A stretch of DNA of 10,798 bases from Flavobacteriales bacterium (GTDB lineage Bacteria; Bacteroidota; Bacteroidia; Flavobacteriales; Weeksellaceae). Made by a program: the position numbers and the translations under genes. The notes under the pieces were generated by a model that was not told where the DNA came from, did not search any database, and saw only the letters and a program-made list of their open reading frames with translations. Below are positions 1-5,643 of the stretch, in pieces. The first letter of the stretch is position 1, and each line of letters starts with the position of its first letter. Location of the stretch: the NCBI GenBank assembly GCA_900770875.1, contig CAAGLV010000188.1:1-10798 (forward strand), given 5' to 3'.

Positions 1-454
1 AGATTATCAATTAGCGGGTTATTTAGGCGCAGATATGTTTCCTCGTTTAAAAACATTAGTTGGTGGCGGAACATTTGTTTTAGAAGATATTAAATTTAAA
101 GGATTTAAAGTGTTTAATTCGGTTTCCGAAAAAACATCTGTCGATGCACTTTATAACGCTAAATTTAATCAAGTGGAAGTTAAAACAACGATTGATGATA
201 ATGTAATTTCGATTGAGCGAACTAAATTTAAAGTTTCAGGATTTAGATTACGTGTCGAAGGGCAAGTAACTTTAGATGGCTATATGAATTTAGGGATGCG
301 TTTAGGATTACCACCATTTGGAATTATTGGAATTCCAATTAAAGTAACAGGACCATCAGATACATTTAAGGTAGAAGTTGGTAAATACAAAGAAGAAGAT
401 TTAGACGAATCGGATGACGAATTTCCAGATATAGAATCAGAAAATCAAAATTAA
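1..454 (+). CDS. AsmA-like protein, C-terminal fragment (5' end outside window)
   Basis: The reading frame is open from base 2, so the gene begins upstream of the window; only about 150 residues are visible. A methionine codon at 35 is probably internal, because the upstream codons (DYQLAGYLGAD) read naturally into it. The visible part alternates short beta-strand-like stretches and contains the segment LGLPPFGIIGIPIKVTG followed by a short predicted strand and an acidic tail (EEDLDESDDE). A 'rigid LGLPP-x-GIIGIP-hydrophobic-x-TG' end preceding an acidic tail is what I recall from the C-terminus of AsmA/YhdP-like proteins of Bacteroidota, large inner-membrane-anchored proteins thought to bridge the periplasm and affect outer-membrane lipid transport. 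That assignment comes from memory of the family, not from a search. A strong terminator follows 7 nt after the stop, so it is the last gene of its transcript. Confidence 0.7.
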   Translation, partial: DYQLAGYLGADMFPRLKTLVGGGTFVLEDIKFKGFKVFNSVSEKTSVDALYNAKFNQVEVKTTIDDNVISIERTKFKVSGFRLRVEGQVTLDGYMNLGMRLGLPPFGIIGIPIKVTGPSDTFKVEVGKYKEEDLDESDDEFPDIESENQN

Positions 455-460
455 TATAGA

Positions 461-491
461 AAAGCCTTTAGTTTACTAAAGGCTTTTTTAT
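461..491 (+). terminator. Rho-independent terminator of the AsmA-like gene
   Basis: Perfect 11-bp stem AAAGCCTTTAG (461-471) / CTAAAGGCTTT (476-486) with loop TTTA, running into a T-rich tail. It lies 7 nt after the stop codon at 452-454. Confidence 0.9.
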
Positions 492-687
492 ATTGATTTA
501 AAGTTGATTAAAATAAATTTTAGAAAGAAATATGATTTAATAGATAAGTTATCTGCTGTTTAAATCAAATTTTAAAAATAAATTTCTAATAATTAATATT
601 TTTTGATTGTTTATCTTGTATAAAAATTCGATTCTTATCATTAAATTTTTAAAAAAAATAGCGTTTTGCTAAAAATATGGTATAAAA
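492..687. other. AT-rich intergenic DNA without a recognised gene
   Basis: Very AT-rich stretch between the terminator and the typA promoter. No convincing coding region was seen on either strand. The only structure noticed is a nested inverted repeat, GATTTAA (534-540) with TTAAATC (560-566) enclosing AGAT (542-545) / ATCT (551-554). In sequence this AT-rich, it may be chance. Confidence 0.5.
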
Positions 688-717
688 TTGCGTTTTTATA
701 ACTAATTTTTAGATTTG
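688..717 (+). promoter_or_regulatory. Bacteroidota-type promoter for typA
   Basis: TTG at 688-690, a 19-nt spacer, then TAGATTTG at 710-717, matching the -33 TTG / -7 TAnnTTTG consensus of the Bacteroidota primary sigma factor. Transcription would start near 722, giving a leader of about 65 nt. Two further -7-like boxes TAAATTTG (751-758 and 762-769) lie closer to the gene but lack a TTG at a suitable distance; they might be secondary starts. Confidence 0.6.
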
Positions 718-787
718 TTTAAATTAAATTAAATACATAGTAATAAAAAATAAATTTGTCGTAAATTTGCACCCATAATTTTCAAGG

Positions 788-2593
788 ATGCAACAAAACA
801 TTAGAAATATTGCGATTATCGCACACGTTGACCACGGTAAGACAACTTTGGTAGATAAAATTCTTCACTCAACGAACGTTTTCAGAGAAAACCAAGAGTC
901 TGGTGAATTAATCATGGATAACAACGATATCGAGCGTGAAAGAGGGATTACTATCTTCTCTAAAAATGCTTCGGTTGAGTACAAAGGAGTAAAAATCAAT
1001 GTAATTGACACTCCTGGTCACGCGGATTTCGGTGGTGAAGTTGAGCGTGTATTGAAAATGGCTGACGGGGTTATCTTATTAGTTGATGCTTTCGAGGGAC
1101 CAATGCCTCAAACTCGTTTCGTATTAGGAAAAGCATTAGAATTAGGTTTAAAACCATTAGTAGTAATCAACAAAGTTGATAAAGAAAACTGTCGTCCAGA
1201 TGAGGTTTACGACAAAGTTTTCGAATTATTCTTCAACTTAGATGCTACAGAAGAGCAATTAGACTTCCCAGCATTCTACGGATCATCTAAACAAGGATGG
1301 TTTAATACAGAAAACGTTCCAACAGAAGATATCTTACCTTTAATGGATGGTATTTTAGAGCACGTTCCAGCTCCAGAAGCTCACGAAGGTACATTACAAA
1401 TGCAAATTACATCTTTAGATTACTCTAAATTCTTAGGACGTATTGCTGTAGGTAAAGTAACTCGTGGAGTAATTAAAGAAGGAGATTGGATTGCTTTAGC
1501 TAAACCTGACGGAACTTCTAAAAAACATAAAGTAAAAGAATTATATACTTTCTCTGGTTTAGGTAAAGTAAAAGCTACAGAAGTAAAAGCAGGTGATATC
1601 TGTGCTGTAGTAGGTATCGACGGTTTCCAAATTGGTGATACAATTGCTGATGCAGAAAATCCAGAAGCATTACCAGTAATGCACATCGATGAGCCTACAA
1701 TGAACATGTCATTCGGTATCAACAACTCTCCATTCTTTGGTAAAGATGGTAAATTCGTAACTTCTCGTCACTTAGTAGAGCGTTTAGAGGACGAATTAGA
1801 GCGTAACTTAGCTTTACGTGTTGAGCCAACAGACGATTCAAATACACAATTAGTTTACGGACGTGGTATTATGCACTTATCTGTATTAATCGAGACAATG
1901 CGTCGCGAAGGATACGAGTTAACTGTAGGGCAACCACAAGTAATCTTTAAAGAAATCGACGGTGTTAAATGCGAGCCATACGAAACATTAGTAATCGATG
2001 TTCCAGATAACTACGCTTCTAAAGCCATCGACTTAGTAACTCAACGTAAAGGTGATTTATTAGTGATGGAAGCGAAAGAAGGAATGCAACACTTAGAGTT
2101 TGAAATTCCATCTCGTGGATTAATCGGATTACGTTCTTTAATGTTAACTTCTACTGCAGGTGAGGCTGTAATGGCACACAACTTCTTAGAGTATAAACCA
2201 TTTAAAGGTGCAATCGCAGGACGTTCTGCTGGTGTAATTATCTCTAAAGATCAAGGTGTTTCTACTCCTTACTCTATCGATAAATTACAAGATCGTGGTA
2301 AATTCTTCGTTGAGCCAGGTGAAGAAGTTTACGAAGGTATGATTATCGGAGAGCACTCTCGTAACAACGATTTAGTTGTAAACGTAATCGAGGCGAAGAA
2401 ATTAAACAACATCCGTGCAGCTGGTAAAGATGATTCATCTTCTATCGCTCCTAAAATCGAAATGACTTTAGAAGAATGTATGGAGTACATCCAAGCGGAT
2501 GAATGTATCGAGGTAACTCCAAACTATATCCGTTTACGTAAAATTCATTTAAAAGAAACTGACCGTAAGCGTTACGAAAAATCAATGGGATAA
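788..2593 (+). CDS. typA: Ribosome-binding GTPase TypA/BipA
   Basis: 601 residues, the usual length for TypA/BipA, a translational GTPase of the EF-G/LepA group that binds the 70S ribosome, helps late 50S assembly and supports growth under cold or other stress. The G-domain motifs are all present: P-loop AHVDHGKTT (12-20), switch RGITI (52-56), DTPGH (74-78), NKVD (128-131) and GSSKQG (165-170). These are followed by the EF-Tu-like second domain, the EF-G-like domain with the FGINNSPFFG and RHLVERLEDE segments, and the TypA C-terminal domain (FLEYKPFKGAIAGRSAGV). The start is fixed by MQQNIRNIAIIAHVDHGKTT, which matches the family N-terminus; AAGG directly abuts the ATG, too close for a working Shine-Dalgarno site. 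The gene has its own promoter and terminator, so it appears monocistronic. No defect seen. Confidence 0.97.
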   Translation: MQQNIRNIAIIAHVDHGKTTLVDKILHSTNVFRENQESGELIMDNNDIERERGITIFSKNASVEYKGVKINVIDTPGHADFGGEVERVLKMADGVILLVDAFEGPMPQTRFVLGKALELGLKPLVVINKVDKENCRPDEVYDKVFELFFNLDATEEQLDFPAFYGSSKQGWFNTENVPTEDILPLMDGILEHVPAPEAHEGTLQMQITSLDYSKFLGRIAVGKVTRGVIKEGDWIALAKPDGTSKKHKVKELYTFSGLGKVKATEVKAGDICAVVGIDGFQIGDTIADAENPEALPVMHIDEPTMNMSFGINNSPFFGKDGKFVTSRHLVERLEDELERNLALRVEPTDDSNTQLVYGRGIMHLSVLIETMRREGYELTVGQPQVIFKEIDGVKCEPYETLVIDVPDNYASKAIDLVTQRKGDLLVMEAKEGMQHLEFEIPSRGLIGLRSLMLTSTAGEAVMAHNFLEYKPFKGAIAGRSAGVIISKDQGVSTPYSIDKLQDRGKFFVEPGEEVYEGMIIGEHSRNNDLVVNVIEAKKLNNIRAAGKDDSSSIAPKIEMTLEECMEYIQADECIEVTPNYIRLRKIHLKETDRKRYEKSMG

Positions 2594-2614
2594 TATCCAA
2601 TCGATATAATATTT

Positions 2615-2647
2615 AAAAACCTGATCTAAAAAGATCAGGTTTTTTTA
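2615..2647 (+). terminator. typA terminator, possibly bidirectional
   Basis: Perfect 13-bp stem AAAAACCTGATCT (2615-2627) / AGATCAGGTTTTT (2632-2644) with loop AAAA, ending in a T run. Because the left arm starts with AAAAA, the minus strand also has a short T run after the stem. It could therefore also stop the convergent gene at 2654-2965, whose stop codon is only about 10 nt away. Confidence 0.9.
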
Positions 2648-2653
2648 TTTTCA

Positions 2654-2965
2654 TTATTTACGAATTAGTATTTGATAAATAGCATCGTTTAAATTATAGT
2701 TTGATGTTTTGTATGTTGTAATTTCCTTCTCTTTTTGGTTGTTTGAAATGCAAAATCCTTCGCTAATATCATTGTACCAAATAATCTGATTATTGATTTT
2801 AGCAACAACCCAAAAATTTTCTTCAATAACATCATTACATCTCCAAATTTCGGGTGTAATTTTAATCTTATTCCAAAAAGTTAAGGTTTCGTTATCCATT
2901 TCGAATTCGGCTAAAAAGATTTCTTGCATCAAATCTTTTTTAGGAAATGTAATCCAGTTGTCCAT
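2654..2965 (-). CDS. Unidentified small protein (103 aa)
   Basis: A complete small gene on the minus strand, convergent with typA. I do not recognise a named family. The protein is rich in aromatic and Asn/Ile residues (WITFPKK, WNKIKITPEIWRC, FWVVAKINNQIIWYNDISEGF) with no signal peptide or membrane segment, so it is probably a small alpha/beta cytoplasmic protein. Similar 'VVAKIN..IIWYNDI.EGF' small proteins occur, as far as I remember, as uncharacterised hypotheticals in Chryseobacterium-like genomes. It is supported as a real gene by its long open frame in non-coding surroundings, placement against a terminator, and the lack of a better frame on the other strand. The start at 2965 gives MDNWITFPK; no clear ribosome binding site or promoter precedes it. 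Confidence 0.7.
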   Translation of the reverse strand: MDNWITFPKKDLMQEIFLAEFEMDNETLTFWNKIKITPEIWRCNDVIEENFWVVAKINNQIIWYNDISEGFCISNNQKEKEITTYKTSNYNLNDAIYQILIRK

Positions 2966-3124
2966 ATAAAAAGGGGTGTTTTCTTAATTTTTTTAAGATT
3001 TCGACTTGTTTTCCGACAAAATAAATCAGTTTACCTCTATATTTTTTATAGGTGTAATTTGTTTAAGAACTTTGTATCAACAAAAAAGGAAAACAATTAA
3101 TTAAAATATTTAAAAATAGAAATT

Positions 3125-3877
3125 ATGAAAAAAATTATCGCAATATCAGGTTTATTAGGAGTTTTAGGTTTAGGAGTTGTTAGTGCACAAGCCTTAACGA
3201 AAGAAAACAAAGTTACTGAATTAAAAGAAGGAAAACAAAACAAAGAAGATCATCGTAAAGGGGATCATAAAAAAGGAGCTAAAGAAAGTCGTTTTGAAAA
3301 GTATAACTTAACTGAAACTCAGAAAACGCAATTAAAAGCACTTTTCGAAAAAAATAAACCAGCGAAAGATGCGGCTAAAGATCAAAATTTAACGCAAGAA
3401 CAACGCCAGAAAATGCACGAAGAAAAACGTGCAATGATGGATAAAGAGATTCAAAAAATCTTAACTAAAGATCAATATGCACAATTCCAGAAAGATCAAG
3501 CAGACAGAAAAGCTAATGGAAAAGAGCACAAAGGTGAGCACAAAAAAGGTCGTCACGGAAAGGGAATGAAAGGTGATTTTTTAGCAAAATATAATTTAAC
3601 AGAAGCACAAAAGACTGAATTAAAAACGTATTTCGAGCAAACTAAAACAGCGAAAGAAGGAGTTAAAAAAGAAAATTTAACACCAGAGCAACGCGAAAAA
3701 ATGCACCAAGAAAGACGTGCAGCTTTTGATAAAAAAATGCAAACGGTTTTAACGAAAGAACAATACGCACAATTTAAAAAAGATCAAACAGAAAGAGAAG
3801 CTAATCATAACGAAAGAAAAGGAAAGCAAGAAGGAAAAAAAGGAATGAAAGAGAATAGAAAAAATGTAGCTTCATAA
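3125..3877 (+). CDS. Exported Lys-rich Spy/CpxP-like protein with duplicated LTxxQ module
   Basis: 250 residues. The N-terminus is a signal peptide: MKK, a hydrophobic core at 4-19, and a likely cut after VSA (21). The mature part is strongly basic (many Lys and His: DHRKGDHKKG, GEHKKGRHGKG) and predicted helical. Two copies of a roughly 72-residue module, 60-131 and 156-227, align without gaps at about 60% identity by hand count. Each starts YNLTExQKTxL, continues through NLTxEQRxKMH and ends LTKxQYAQFxKDQ. The repeated LTxxQ pattern resembles the periplasmic Spy/CpxP chaperone group and Bacteroidota DUF4890-type proteins. The function is therefore probably periplasmic stress or envelope binding, but this is inference. 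It stands alone between a divergent small gene and its own terminator; no good promoter was identified, and the leader next to the ATG is A-rich. Confidence 0.8.
   Translation: MKKIIAISGLLGVLGLGVVSAQALTKENKVTELKEGKQNKEDHRKGDHKKGAKESRFEKYNLTETQKTQLKALFEKNKPAKDAAKDQNLTQEQRQKMHEEKRAMMDKEIQKILTKDQYAQFQKDQADRKANGKEHKGEHKKGRHGKGMKGDFLAKYNLTEAQKTELKTYFEQTKTAKEGVKKENLTPEQREKMHQERRAAFDKKMQTVLTKEQYAQFKKDQTEREANHNERKGKQEGKKGMKENRKNVAS
3302..3805 (+). repeat. Internal tandem duplication within the Spy-like gene
   Basis: Codons 60-131 (3302-3517) and 156-227 (3590-3805) encode two aligned modules at a constant offset of 288 bp, separated by a Lys/Gly/His-rich linker. The best conserved blocks are the two LTxxQ motifs and QYAQF. 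This is a diverged gene-internal duplication rather than a recent exact repeat. Confidence 0.85.
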
Positions 3878-3908
3878 GTTAGTTATATTTAGCGTTTACA
3901 AGTAAGAT

Positions 3909-3953
3909 AGCCCAATTAAAATAAGGATTTCCGTATTTTAATTGGGCTGTTTT
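3909..3953 (+). terminator. Terminator of the Spy-like gene
   Basis: Perfect 15-bp stem AGCCCAATTAAAATA (3909-3923) / TATTTTAATTGGGCT (3934-3948), a 10-nt loop, then G and TTTTT. Its T tail runs straight into the -7-like box of the next gene. Confidence 0.9.
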
Positions 3954-3955
3954 TG

Positions 3956-3963
3956 TAAATTTG
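3956..3963 (+). promoter_or_regulatory. Possible -7 promoter box for the 3995-5212 gene pair
   Basis: TAAATTTG matches the TAnnTTTG consensus and lies 31 nt before the ATG at 3995. No TTG is found at the usual 17-23 nt upstream, where the terminator stem lies, so only the -7 half is supported. Confidence 0.35.
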
Positions 3964-3994
3964 TTTAAGGAATATTACTTTAAAATTGTAAATT

Positions 3995-4489
3995 ATGTTT
4001 GGTTTTAACTTTTTTAAGAAAGCAAGAAAGGGAGAGGTGAAAGAAAAATTAGAAACTAAAATTCATTTTCAGAAGATAGAAAAAGAAGTTGGAACGGAAA
4101 TGAATAATGATGATTTTTTAATTGATATTGTAACCATTACAAAAAATAATGATGAGTTTGAATTTGTAGTTAATTTCGAGAATAACAGCGAGAAGCATAT
4201 TCGAATCAAAATTTTAAAAATTCAATTCATCCATAACGGAAAAGAATTTGATGGCGATTCGTTTATTTACGAAATGAATATGGGGACAAATGATGCCATT
4301 TTAAAAAATACCGTAATCGCTCAAGGAACACTCTTAAAAAATATATTATTTAAAGATTTAAATTTAGCCGAAATAAAAGGCGATGATTACCTTATAATCG
4401 AATTATTGATTAACGACGAACCTTATGTTTTAGAAAATTCGATTAGCGGATCAACAGTCGATCAAATTAAAATTATTACGATCGAATAA
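3995..4489 (+). CDS. Unidentified protein (164 aa), paired with a LuxR-type regulator
   Basis: Not recognised. The N-terminal 30 residues are basic and amphipathic (MFGFNFFKKARKGEVKEK). The rest alternates hydrophobic and charged residues as in a beta-sandwich: FLIDIVTITKNNDEFEFVVNFEN, HIRIKILKIQFIHNGKEF, YLIIELLINDEPYVLENSI. There are no cysteines, no signal peptide and no membrane segment, so it is probably cytoplasmic. The middle part reads like an 'NFENNSEKHIRIKILKIQF' strand pair seen in immunoglobulin-like folds, but this is only a fold impression. The stop is 15 nt before the start of the downstream regulator and no terminator lies between, so the two are probably one transcript. Confidence 0.7.
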   Translation: MFGFNFFKKARKGEVKEKLETKIHFQKIEKEVGTEMNNDDFLIDIVTITKNNDEFEFVVNFENNSEKHIRIKILKIQFIHNGKEFDGDSFIYEMNMGTNDAILKNTVIAQGTLLKNILFKDLNLAEIKGDDYLIIELLINDEPYVLENSISGSTVDQIKIITIE

Positions 4490-4504
4490 TTTGCAATTCA
4501 CCTA

Positions 4505-5212
4505 ATGACTAAAATAAAAAATGAAAAATGGACTGAACTTTTCGAAAATCAAAGTTCAAAAACAAAAGCAGAAATAACTCCGTCGAAACCTAATTTAATC
4601 GAAAGTTATTTTTTTATTTACGATTGCTTAGCTAACGAAATTGTATTTGTAAATAAATCATTTCATACTTTAACAGGATACAACGATAGCGAATTTAATT
4701 TGGATCAATTAATAAAAATGATTCATCCCAACGATTTGGATTATTTTTTTAGTTGCGAAGAAAAGGATTTGGCGTTTACCAATCAATTAATGTTTAATCA
4801 GCATTTTCAATATCTATTTTCGTATTCGTATAAAATTGCATTAAAAAATGGCGATGTAATTACAATTCAACAACAATGTCAAGCGATAGAAGTTACAGAA
4901 CAAGGGTATTTAAGTAAAACACTTGTTATCCATAAACGAATTCCCGATTATGCCGAAAGGCCAATTGCCGATCATCGTATCTTTGATAAAGGAAAAGGGA
5001 TATATTTAGATTCGGAAAATTGCTATGGATTAACTAAACGAGAAGTAGAAGTTTTAACCTTACTTAAGGCTGGATTAAGTAGTGTCGAAATATCAAATAA
5101 GTTACATATTAGTAAATACACAATAGATACTCATCGTAAAAATATTTTAAATAAAACTAATTCAACAACAATCATCGAGTTATTACATAAATTAAGTTTC
5201 AGTCAATTTTAA
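4505..5212 (+). CDS. PAS domain - LuxR-type DNA-binding regulator
   Basis: 235 residues. Residues about 33-145 look like a PAS sensor domain: FFIYDCLANEIVFVNKSF, the typical HTLTGYNDSEF (54-64), IHPNDLDYF (73-81), then a strand near VITIQQQCQAIEV. Residues 174-230 are a GerE/LuxR-type helix-turn-helix: LTKREVEVLTLLKAGLSSVEISNKL, with recognition helix SKYTIDTHRKNIL (203-215). There is no receiver domain and no signal peptide. This PAS-LuxR layout is common in Bacteroidota and is usually described as a cytoplasmic transcription regulator of unknown signal. It is probably translated from the same mRNA as the preceding 164-aa protein; whether they work together is unknown. The start at 4505 follows CACCTA, with no purine-rich site. 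Confidence 0.85.
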   Translation: MTKIKNEKWTELFENQSSKTKAEITPSKPNLIESYFFIYDCLANEIVFVNKSFHTLTGYNDSEFNLDQLIKMIHPNDLDYFFSCEEKDLAFTNQLMFNQHFQYLFSYSYKIALKNGDVITIQQQCQAIEVTEQGYLSKTLVIHKRIPDYAERPIADHRIFDKGKGIYLDSENCYGLTKREVEVLTLLKAGLSSVEISNKLHISKYTIDTHRKNILNKTNSTTIIELLHKLSFSQF

Positions 5213-5389
5213 ACGGATAAAATTAGATTTAAGAGATTGTGTAATCTTAAAAATTTAAATCGATCTATTATTATTCATTAATAAAAATGTAACGATTTAA
5301 GTATAAAATTAAAATTATAATAAAGAAATAAGCTTTTCGATGAAATTATTTTTACGATAAAAAATATTTAAAATTTCTTTAAGATTATC
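5213..5389. other. Intergenic DNA between the regulator gene and the purL promoter
   Basis: AT-rich, no gene seen. An imperfect hairpin TTTAAGAGATT (5228-5238) / AATCTTAAA (5243-5251) just after the regulator could be a weak terminator, though it lacks a clean T run. A wider inverted repeat TTAAATCG (5255-5262) / CGATTTAA (5293-5300) is also present and may be chance. Confidence 0.4.
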
Positions 5390-5421
5390 TTGCATTTATC
5401 AGAATAAAAGCCATAAATTTG
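5390..5421 (+). promoter_or_regulatory. Promoter of the purL transcript
   Basis: TTG at 5390-5392, a 21-nt spacer and TAAATTTG at 5414-5421, matching the Bacteroidota TTG / TAnnTTTG consensus. Transcription would begin near 5425, placing the riboswitch about 40 nt into the RNA. A small 6-bp hairpin CTCACT (5425-5430) / AGTGAG (5439-5444) would form the 5' end. Confidence 0.7.
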
Positions 5422-5465
5422 CAACTCACTATAAAGCGAGTGAGAATAGTTTTTAAAGTTTACAA

Positions 5466-5533
5466 CATTTGTATAGCTCATAATAAGGTTGAGCGTCTCT
5501 ACGGCAGACCATAAACAATTGCCACTACAAATG
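5466..5533 (+). promoter_or_regulatory. Purine (guanine-type) riboswitch aptamer in the purL leader
   Basis: Hand alignment to the B. subtilis xpt guanine aptamer (numbers in parentheses are xpt positions). P1 is CATTTGTA (5466-5473) / TACAAATG (5526-5533), 8 bp. P2 is GCTCA (5476-5480) / TGAGC (5490-5494). L2 is AATAAGG (5482-5488), keeping A33, U34, A35 and the G37-G38 that pair with L3. J2/3 is G-T-C-T-C-T-A-C (5495-5502), keeping G46, U47, U49, C50, U51, A52 and C53. P3 is GGCAG (5503-5507) / TTGCC (5519-5523). L3 starts CCATAAA (5509-5515), the CC partner of L2. J3/1 is A-C-T (5524-5526), so position 74 is C, which selects guanine or hypoxanthine over adenine. Differences from xpt are a P2 one pair shorter and two extra bases on the 3' side of L3. 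High purine would be expected to lower purL expression. U47 and U51 argue against the 2'-deoxyguanosine variants as I recall them. Confidence 0.88.
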
Positions 5534-5535
5534 AA

Positions 5536-5568
5536 TTTTTTTTAAGAGGCCTGAACCACTTCTTTAAA
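5536..5568 (+). promoter_or_regulatory. purL expression platform: T8 tract and CYTGAACMA-loop hairpin
   Basis: Two bases after the aptamer P1 stem is a run of eight T (5536-5543). It overlaps the left arm of a hairpin, TTTTAAGAGG (5540-5549) / CTTCTTTAAA (5559-5568), with one T-T mismatch and one G-T wobble, closing the 9-nt loop CCTGAACCA (5550-5558). The same loop recurs in three hairpins before purC. The T run right behind P1 suggests that ligand-stabilised P1 could itself act as a terminator stem; the role of the second hairpin is unknown. Confidence 0.6.
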
Positions 5569-5643
5569 GATGTTTGTTTGTCGATGTAGATGTACAATGT
5601 TTTAAAAAAATTAAAACAAACAAAACAACACACAATCACACCA

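Noticed and set aside
2982..2998. TCTTAA-T5-TTAAGA hairpin between the small minus-strand gene and the Spy-like gene
   Set aside because: Only 6 AT-rich pairs and no context that gives it a function.
5255..5300. Inverted repeat TTAAATCG / CGATTTAA upstream of the purL promoter as a regulator operator
   Set aside because: Long 30-nt spacing in very AT-rich DNA with no second copy; it cannot be separated from chance.
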